From: Arthrobacter sp. MYb229
GTDB lineage: Bacteria; Actinomycetota; Actinomycetes; Actinomycetales; Micrococcaceae
DNA length: 64,000 nt
NCBI RefSeq assembly: GCF_002975405.1
Contig: NZ_PCPS01000002.1
Coordinates: 806,001 to 870,000 of the forward strand
Direction of reading: 5' to 3'
In this document: piece by piece, positions 59,142-64,000 of the stretch
Position numbering within the stretch: position 1 is the stretch's first letter
Layout: every line of letters begins with the position of its first letter
Translations under genes and position numbers: made by a program
Notes under the pieces: model-generated
The model's database searches: none
What the model was told of the DNA's origin: nothing
What the model saw: only the letters and a program-made list of their open reading frames with translations

Positions 59142-59608
59142 ATTCAGTGGATTCGGCAGAATGTCGACTCTAAGGTACCTCAAAGTATTAGGACTGATCA
59201 TATTGATCACTCATCAACAGGTCGGTTGCACACAGTGATTGATTTGGTATTTACTGGTTTCAGTTGAAGTCATCGGGTTACCACCTGGCATGGCTTACGC
59301 CGGTCACCGTAAAGATCACCCACATCTTCGCGGGCGCATCTAGACACGGGACAAATACACCGTCGTCGGGCATCAAAAGGTCTGATCAAGAGACCCGTAC
59401 ACGCTTCCCCGTTTGAGGGGAAACGTGTACGGGTCTCTTTGGCGTTGTGCCGCGGGGCAGTGCAGCCCAAAACGATCCGAACCGCCGTATGCGGTGAACT
59501 TGTCGACGCTGTGACACCGGTGGCCGACGCGCTGAAATAGCTCCTGAGGTCCTAGAATCAGACTCGCTCCTCTGACAGAATGAGCCCGTGGGAGCACATA
59601 CGTTGAAT
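59142..59608. other. Intergenic region with palindrome and isolated terminator
   Basis: No gene is supported. It includes TGATCATATTGATCA (59195-59209) and a strong hairpin at 59388-59439. A transcript between these two would be 180-240 nt with no obvious ORF. The rest, up to 59608, contains the promoter of the membrane protein; a TAGAAT-like -10 is seen near 59557. Confidence 0.45.
59388..59439. terminator. Strong terminator hairpin, 250 bases after the MFS gene
   Basis: A 23-bp stem with one mismatch (59388-59410 with 59417-59439) on a 6-nt loop ends in TTT. The distance from the MFS stop is unusual for its terminator. Confidence 0.8.
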
Positions 59609-60442
59609 ATGAGAAGCAGCCGGAACTTCTGGAGTCCCTGGTGGGCCCAGATCGTTGCGGGGTTATTCGTTGTACTTCTTGCGGTTGCTCCTTGGCTTTG
59701 GTTGTGGCTTGGCCAACGAGACGAGTCGCTGTTGCCTGCTCCGGATTCCGACGCAGCGGGCCTGATTATTGTTTTGTCCCTTGTCGCTCTGCTCGGTGGT
59801 TGGTTTGCCCGAGCCATAGGGCGGCGCGCGACGAGCTTCGCGATTCTGACCGATGTGGGCATGATGCTCTTCCTCTTGGGACTAGCGGCGCATTGGATAT
59901 TGGGCGGCGAGCCGAATTTTCTGCAGGGGGGTGCCAGCCCCGAAACTCAAAGGGAGCTATGGGTTTTCGGAACGCTGCTGGTGATTTCCCAGATCCTCTA
60001 TTTTGTCATCGCAAAATTGCGGCTGAGCGTGGTGGCCCTGCTGGTCGCAGTGCTCGCATTCAGCGTGGGGCAATGGATGCAAATGGTGGCGACGTATACT
60101 CCGGCCGATCCAAACATCTATTCCTCGCTGACCTATGCCGGCCCGTTGCTGCTCGGATTCGTGCTGGGATTCCTTGGTTTTCTCCGAGCCTGGCATCTGG
60201 TTCTCTGGATTATTGCCTTGGCAATTCAATGGATCATGCCCGCGGTGATCTCCGCGGTGGTCACGATCTTGGAAAACCCTGAGGGGTCATGGGGCGCATC
60301 CTTGAGCAGATTCGGCGAGCTGACCGTAGCTGCCGTACGGCAATCCGACTGGATCATTCCGGCGTTGGTGACGCTTGCGACGGCGATGCTGGTGAGCGTC
60401 ATTCTGCTAATTGTCCGCAAGGTCAGGCGGCGCTCCTACTAG
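59609..60442 (+). CDS. Hypothetical polytopic membrane protein
   Basis: About 277 aa from ATG 59609; TTG 59603 and GTG 59588 are alternatives, and GGGAG at 59589-59593 fits the first two. Eight or so hydrophobic segments (IVAGLFVVLLAVAPWLWLWL, LIIVLSLVALLGGWFARAIG, and others) and a basic end VRKVRRRSY. No domain recognised. It is followed by a cupin gene 110 bases downstream, same strand. Confidence 0.8.
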   Translation: MRSSRNFWSPWWAQIVAGLFVVLLAVAPWLWLWLGQRDESLLPAPDSDAAGLIIVLSLVALLGGWFARAIGRRATSFAILTDVGMMLFLLGLAAHWILGGEPNFLQGGASPETQRELWVFGTLLVISQILYFVIAKLRLSVVALLVAVLAFSVGQWMQMVATYTPADPNIYSSLTYAGPLLLGFVLGFLGFLRAWHLVLWIIALAIQWIMPAVISAVVTILENPEGSWGASLSRFGELTVAAVRQSDWIIPALVTLATAMLVSVILLIVRKVRRRSY

Positions 60443-60554
60443 CCCCGCTGCGGCCAATGCGCTCGCAGCCTTGGAATGCAGGCAAATTCTGGAATACTCG
60501 AAGGAGATTGGACCTCCAGCACCGGGCACCACCTGACGTAAAGGAAGATTCGTG

Positions 60555-60902
60555 ATGGACAAGAACTACACCAAGGTAGCAAGTTCCCTGTTGGCTCAGG
60601 AATTGGGCGATCTTGAATTAGCGAATCCGATTAAGCCAGGGAGCTACTCGGCCCAGCGGATCAGTTCCGCTTCCGGCGCCACGCTCGTGCAGATCGCTTT
60701 TGACGCAGATGTCGAATTGGCCGAGCATAAGGCAGCCACTCCCATCATCGTGCAGGTTCTCGACGGGCAAGTGGACTTCAGCGTCGGTGATCAGACCCAT
60801 CAACTGAGCTATGGCGGAATGATCCAGTTGGAGGCCGGTGTGGTCCACGCCGTTTATGCGGAAAACCCTGCCCGCATTTTGATTACCTTCATCGACGTTT
60901 AG
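60555..60902 (+). CDS. Cupin domain protein
   Basis: 115 aa from ATG 60555 (GTG 60552 also possible) with AAAGGAAG upstream. A single small beta-barrel cupin: motif 1 region DADVELAEHKAATPIIVQVL with the PIIVQVLDGQVDFSVGD core, and motif 2 IQLEAGVVHAVYAENPARIL with one His. The metal-binding His set looks reduced (few His residues), so it may not be a metal enzyme. Its stop overlaps the end of the convergent phosphopantetheinyl transferase gene. Confidence 0.85.
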   Translation: MDKNYTKVASSLLAQELGDLELANPIKPGSYSAQRISSASGATLVQIAFDADVELAEHKAATPIIVQVLDGQVDFSVGDQTHQLSYGGMIQLEAGVVHAVYAENPARILITFIDV

Positions 60903-61666
60903 CGCTGTAGTAGCTGGCCGTTCCCATCTCCGAATAATTCTGCGCTGAGTTCCACGACCGGCAGCGACACAGAAGCGGCCAATGCCGAGACATGGGTGGC
61001 AGGCACGGGCAGCCAGCGCAATTGGTATTCGGCCGGGCGCTTCACCTCGGTCCACTGACCTTTACGCTCGGCGCGAAGCGCACGCGCCGATAGCACCGGG
61101 ACGGCGGACGGCTCTTGGCGTAGCCCCGTGCCGGAGGCTTTGAGCAGAGCCTCCTTGGCCGACCATGCGATGAGGCGCACCCTATCCGCATTGGCCTCTC
61201 GACGAACCAGTCTGCGTTCCGCGGCGGTGAGCGCCACGTCATCAAAACCGGCAAAGACGCCTTCGGGAGAAAAGCCGGGCCCCCGCTCAATGTCGACTCC
61301 AAGGTCGATCCTCTTCGGGCCGACTGCCGCGATGAACATTTTGCGGGTGCGCGAAAGCGAGATGGAATGCTCTGGGGATGCAGGTTTCCCATGCTCTACA
61401 GAACCGCACGAAGTGCAGCGACGTGAGATCCGCAGCTGCGCGGCCATCGCCAGATCGCCGTGCTGGACATGCGCCAGCAGTAAGCGCAGCAGCGTGCGTG
61501 CCCCGAGGAAGGCCTCGCGGTCTTCGGCCTGCAGGAAGTCGGTTGCGCGCCTCGCTTCGGTGCCAAGAATCTGCTCTGGACCGCCAAAGTTCTCCGCCGC
61601 CAGCTCGACCTCGCGGGCGGTAGCCACCGCGTAGAAAATCTGTGACTGAGAATTATCGATGCCCAT
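60899..61666 (-). CDS. 4'-Phosphopantetheinyl transferase (Sfp type)
   Basis: I start at ATG 61666 (MGIDNSQSQIFYAVATAREV), giving 255 aa; the open frame further upstream reads into the promoter region of the SH3 gene. Magnesium and CoA-binding motifs of the Sfp family are seen as RIDLGVDIERGPG and LIAWSAKEALLKASGTGL, the W-x-x-KEA-x-x-K signature. An N-terminal EDREAFLGARTLLRLLLA helix matches the family. It transfers phosphopantetheine to carrier proteins of siderophore, NRPS or PKS systems; none is in the window. Confidence 0.9.
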   Translation of the reverse strand: MGIDNSQSQIFYAVATAREVELAAENFGGPEQILGTEARRATDFLQAEDREAFLGARTLLRLLLAHVQHGDLAMAAQLRISRRCTSCGSVEHGKPASPEHSISLSRTRKMFIAAVGPKRIDLGVDIERGPGFSPEGVFAGFDDVALTAAERRLVRREANADRVRLIAWSAKEALLKASGTGLRQEPSAVPVLSARALRAERKGQWTEVKRPAEYQLRWLPVPATHVSALAASVSLPVVELSAELFGDGNGQLLQR

Positions 61667-61990
61667 GTGCTCAAGCCTACGTGCTGGAATTCTGGAGGGG
61701 ACGCACAACGGGTCACGCCGGTCGAGGACCGGCGGAGCGCCTAGTGCATCGGAAAAGTAAGCCACCTTACCTCTGCGTGTTTTAAGACGTCGATCTGGGA
61801 AAATGATGTGCGAGTCGGGCCCGATTGTGGGAGGGTGTTGCGTAGAAGTACTTTCGGTGGCGAGCTTGGGGCGGCTCTCCTTGTGGGGTGGGTGCCGATT
61901 GAACGAACTAGCACAAGCCGCTCGGACATTGCCAGATGCCTTATGAACCGTGATGGATGAGCGTCGCCGACTGATATCAGGTAGGGACTT
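61667..61990. other. Divergent promoter region of PPTase and SH3-repeat protein genes
   Basis: No gene seen. The 324 bases allow for a long 5' leader of the secreted protein. I looked for a c-di-AMP (ydaO-type) riboswitch, common before actinobacterial cell-wall hydrolase genes, and did not see its conserved core. AGGTAGGG precedes ATG 61991. Confidence 0.5.
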
Positions 61991-63829
61991 ATGAGGAATC
62001 CGGGACGCACCGCAGCACTGGCCTTGGCCGTGACCATGACAATCGGAACCGGCGCTCAGGCAGCCGCAGCGCCACCGGCATCCGCAGATGTGCCGAACTC
62101 CTTGCCGACGGCGAAGCTCACCGTCCAATCCGCCAAATCGGCAACAATCAAGCGCACCACGGCAAACCTGCGGTTGCGCGAACGGGCCACAACCTCCTCA
62201 GCCACGTTGCTGGTGATCCCGATGGGCACCAAAGTCAGCGTGCTGGCGACCAGCCATGGTTGGAACAAGATCAAGTACGGCGGGAAAACCGGGTGGTCCG
62301 CTGGCTCATACCTGGAAAAAGACTCGTCCACCACGGATTCCAAGGGCGGTTCGGTGCGCTATACGACGGCGAACCTCAACCTGCGCACCGGGGCCGGGAC
62401 CGGCTACCGTTCGCTCGGTGTGATCCCCAAGGGGGAGAAGGTCACGGTTTCGAAGACGTCCAGGGGATGGGCCAAGGTGACCTCGTCAAAGGGGACCGGT
62501 TGGTCCAGCGCCAGCTACCTGACCTCGAAGGGTTCTTCGTCGAAGCCGAGCATCCCGAAAACGGAATCTTCGGAGGGCTCGCGCTATACGACCGCCAACT
62601 TGAATCTGCGCACCGGGGCCGGAACCGGCTACCGCTCGCTTGGGGTGATCCCGGAGGGCGAAAAGGTCAATGTCCTGCGCACCTCGGGCAACTGGGCCCA
62701 GGTCTCGTCCTCGAAGGGGACCGGTTGGGTCAGCCGGACCTACCTGGGCGGTGGCGCCTCCAATTCCGGACCAGAGACCCCGCCCACCGCCAAAAAGTCA
62801 GCGTACACCACGGCAAACCTGAACGTGCGCTCCGGGGCCGGAACCAACCACCGTTCGCTCGGCGTGATCCCCAAGGGCGAGAAGGTCACTATCCACACGA
62901 CCTCCAGCGGCTGGTCGAAGGTAAGCTCCTCTCAAGGCACCGGTTGGGCCAGCAGCGCGTATTTGTCCACGAGCGCCAAGAGCGACAGCCAGCCCAAGGA
63001 TGACGACGACAGCGTCCGCCCTATCGGGGGCAGCACCCAGTGGACCACCGCGAACCTCAACCTGCGCAGTGGGGCCGGCACCAGCCATCGTTCGCTCGGC
63101 GTGATCCCGAAGGGGGAAAAGCTCACCGTCCACCTGACTACGGCGGGCTGGTCGAAGGTGACCTCCTCGGAGGGGACCGGCTACGTCAGCGCCGACTACC
63201 TGAGCGACGAAAAACCGTCCAGCGCGCAATACCGCTGGACAACCGGCAGCTTGCATCTGCGCACCGGCCCGGGGACCAATTATGCAAGCAAGGGAATTCT
63301 CCCGGCCTATGGGCGAGTGCAGCTGATCAGCGCGCAGAACGGCTGGGCCAAGGTGACCAGCGGCGTCGGCACCGGATACGTCAGCTCCCGCTACTTGAGC
63401 ACCGCCGAGCTGCACCCGGTGCGCAGCGATACCCAAGGGGTCATCAAGCAGCTGCGGCAGCTGTTCGCCGGTGACTTCACCTCGCTGGGCACGGTGCGTC
63501 CCGGATCCGTTGGCCACAGCTCCGGCAAAGCCGTGGACGCGATGATCGGCAATTACCACAGCGCCGCCGGAATCGCCGCCGGAGACCGCATTTCCCAGTT
63601 CCTGCTGGACAACCGCAAGCAGCTGGGAGTCCACTACCTGATCTGGCAGGACAAGATCTGGCTATCTGAGGCGAAGGGCTGGGAGCCGTACTCGACCTCT
63701 GGCAAGTACGGCACCCAGTTCACCGACAACTGGAATGACACCACCCGGCATATGGACCACGTCCACGTGGAAACCTACGGCGATTCCGCCACCGGAGGCG
63801 CTCTGGATTACAGCGCGCTGAACGGCTAG
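61991..63829 (+). CDS. Secreted six-SH3-repeat protein with M15-like C-terminal domain
   Basis: 612 aa. A signal peptide (about residues 1-33, MRNPGRTAALALAVTMTIGT) is followed by six bacterial SH3 repeats at about 54-109, 122-177, 197-252, 270-326, 348-404 and 414-470, with Ser/Lys/Pro-rich linkers. The C-terminal ~135 residues resemble the ARB-07466/M15 peptidase-like domain: GHSSGKAVD (His509, Asp516) and RHMDHVHVE (His590, His592) are the expected zinc ligands. It probably binds the cell wall through SH3 repeats and cuts or binds peptidoglycan peptides. Repeats 2-5 share TTANLN(L/V)R(T/S)GAGT and SLGVIP almost exactly, a sign of recent internal duplication. Confidence 0.9.
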   Translation: MRNPGRTAALALAVTMTIGTGAQAAAAPPASADVPNSLPTAKLTVQSAKSATIKRTTANLRLRERATTSSATLLVIPMGTKVSVLATSHGWNKIKYGGKTGWSAGSYLEKDSSTTDSKGGSVRYTTANLNLRTGAGTGYRSLGVIPKGEKVTVSKTSRGWAKVTSSKGTGWSSASYLTSKGSSSKPSIPKTESSEGSRYTTANLNLRTGAGTGYRSLGVIPEGEKVNVLRTSGNWAQVSSSKGTGWVSRTYLGGGASNSGPETPPTAKKSAYTTANLNVRSGAGTNHRSLGVIPKGEKVTIHTTSSGWSKVSSSQGTGWASSAYLSTSAKSDSQPKDDDDSVRPIGGSTQWTTANLNLRSGAGTSHRSLGVIPKGEKLTVHLTTAGWSKVTSSEGTGYVSADYLSDEKPSSAQYRWTTGSLHLRTGPGTNYASKGILPAYGRVQLISAQNGWAKVTSGVGTGYVSSRYLSTAELHPVRSDTQGVIKQLRQLFAGDFTSLGTVRPGSVGHSSGKAVDAMIGNYHSAAGIAAGDRISQFLLDNRKQLGVHYLIWQDKIWLSEAKGWEPYSTSGKYGTQFTDNWNDTTRHMDHVHVETYGDSATGGALDYSALNG

Positions 63830-63837
63830 GCAAGTAG

Positions 63838-63879
63838 AGGGCTGCGGATCCTGTCCCCTGAGGGCAGGGCCGCAGCCCT
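63838..63879. terminator. Terminator hairpin after the SH3-repeat protein
   Basis: A 10-bp stem (63838-63847 with 63870-63879, AGGGCTGCGG arm), with further pairing inside the loop (CTGTCCC with GGGCAG). Confidence 0.7.
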
Positions 63880-63940
63880 TGCGTTTCCCTGCAGGGGTAT
63901 TGTGTCTCACCGCACGCGCAAGGACAGACTCTGCTGCGCT

Positions 63941-64000
63941 TCAGCCGCGGAATACGGCATGTTGGATCTCCACCGAGATCCTGTATTTCTTATTGCTTCG
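63941..64000 (-). CDS. Possible C-terminal end of a minus-strand gene (partial)
   Basis: A minus-strand frame is open from the window end to TGA at 63941-63943 and reads RSNKKYRISVEIQHAVFRG. Composition is protein-like, and the hairpin at 63838-63879 could serve it as a convergent terminator. Twenty codons are too few for identification. Confidence 0.3.
   Translation of the reverse strand, partial: RSNKKYRISVEIQHAVFRG

Noticed and set aside
61667-61990. c-di-AMP riboswitch before the cell-wall protein gene
   Set aside because: I did not find the conserved ydaO-type core sequences in the leader; a covariance-model search would settle it.
61667-62128. Upstream extension of the phosphopantetheinyl transferase frame to 409 codons
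   Set aside because: It crosses the divergent promoter region and overlaps the SH3-repeat gene; the family length fits a start at 61666.

Overview
The window is a gap-free stretch of a GC-rich chromosome that looks like an actinobacterium of the Micrococcaceae (Arthrobacter/Glutamicibacter type). The reasons are high GC at third codon positions, frequent GTG/TTG starts, some leaderless mRNAs, a mycothiol-type arsenate reductase, a putrescine oxidase of the Rhodococcus/Micrococcus kind and a C. glutamicum-like LldR operator. The genus is an inference, and GC was judged by eye. I see no rRNA, tRNA, insertion sequence, prophage or CRISPR array.

Layout. 1-4.4 kb: end of an osmoprotectant ABC binding protein, a 52-aa acidic protein, a YceI protein, two tandem DUF4190 membrane proteins, a LysE exporter and an MFS transporter. 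4.4-7 kb: a TcuA-like flavoprotein with a GntR regulator. 7.3-20 kb: lactate use. lutABC is divergent from a lactate permease followed by its GntR regulator (lldR). A second lactate permease lies at 18 kb, and both loci carry TGGTCNGACCA operators. Between them are a SNF2 helicase, a MarR regulator and a DODA-type dioxygenase.

20-36 kb: an aldarate (glucarate/galactarate) catabolic island. It has three enolase-superfamily acid-sugar dehydratases, KdgD, a ketoglutarate semialdehyde dehydrogenase, a D-2-hydroxyacid dehydrogenase, an AEC carrier, a tripartite tricarboxylate-type transporter (tctCBA) with a trailing universal stress protein, two LysR regulators and one GntR regulator. Glucarate and galactarate would both become 5-keto-4-deoxyglucarate, then 2-ketoglutarate semialdehyde (KdgD), then 2-ketoglutarate. 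A 14-bp motif, GAT(G/A)C(C/A)TGTCCAAG, recurs at three promoters of this island.

36-47.3 kb: an NAD(P)-binding reductase, a second D-2-hydroxyacid dehydrogenase, a five-gene peptide-type ABC importer operon, and a Rieske ferredoxin / FAD reductase / MFS / VTT-protein operon with no oxygenase beside it. 47.3-56.5 kb: an Lrp regulator, small membrane proteins, a TetR/LapA pair divergent from a putrescine oxidase / double-Usp / APC permease operon, an ArsC-like protein overlapping an MFS gene, and another Lrp. 56.5-64 kb: a small HTH protein, a MerR-TipAS regulator divergent from an MFS pump, a membrane protein, a cupin, a Sfp-type phosphopantetheinyl transferase, and a secreted protein with six SH3 repeats and an M15-like C-terminal domain.

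Most operons end in strong perfect hairpins. The most informative regulatory signals are shared operators linking distant genes: TTGA-N4-TCAA at yceI and the dioxygenase, TGGTCNGACCA at both lactate permeases, and the TGTCCAAG motif in the aldarate island.
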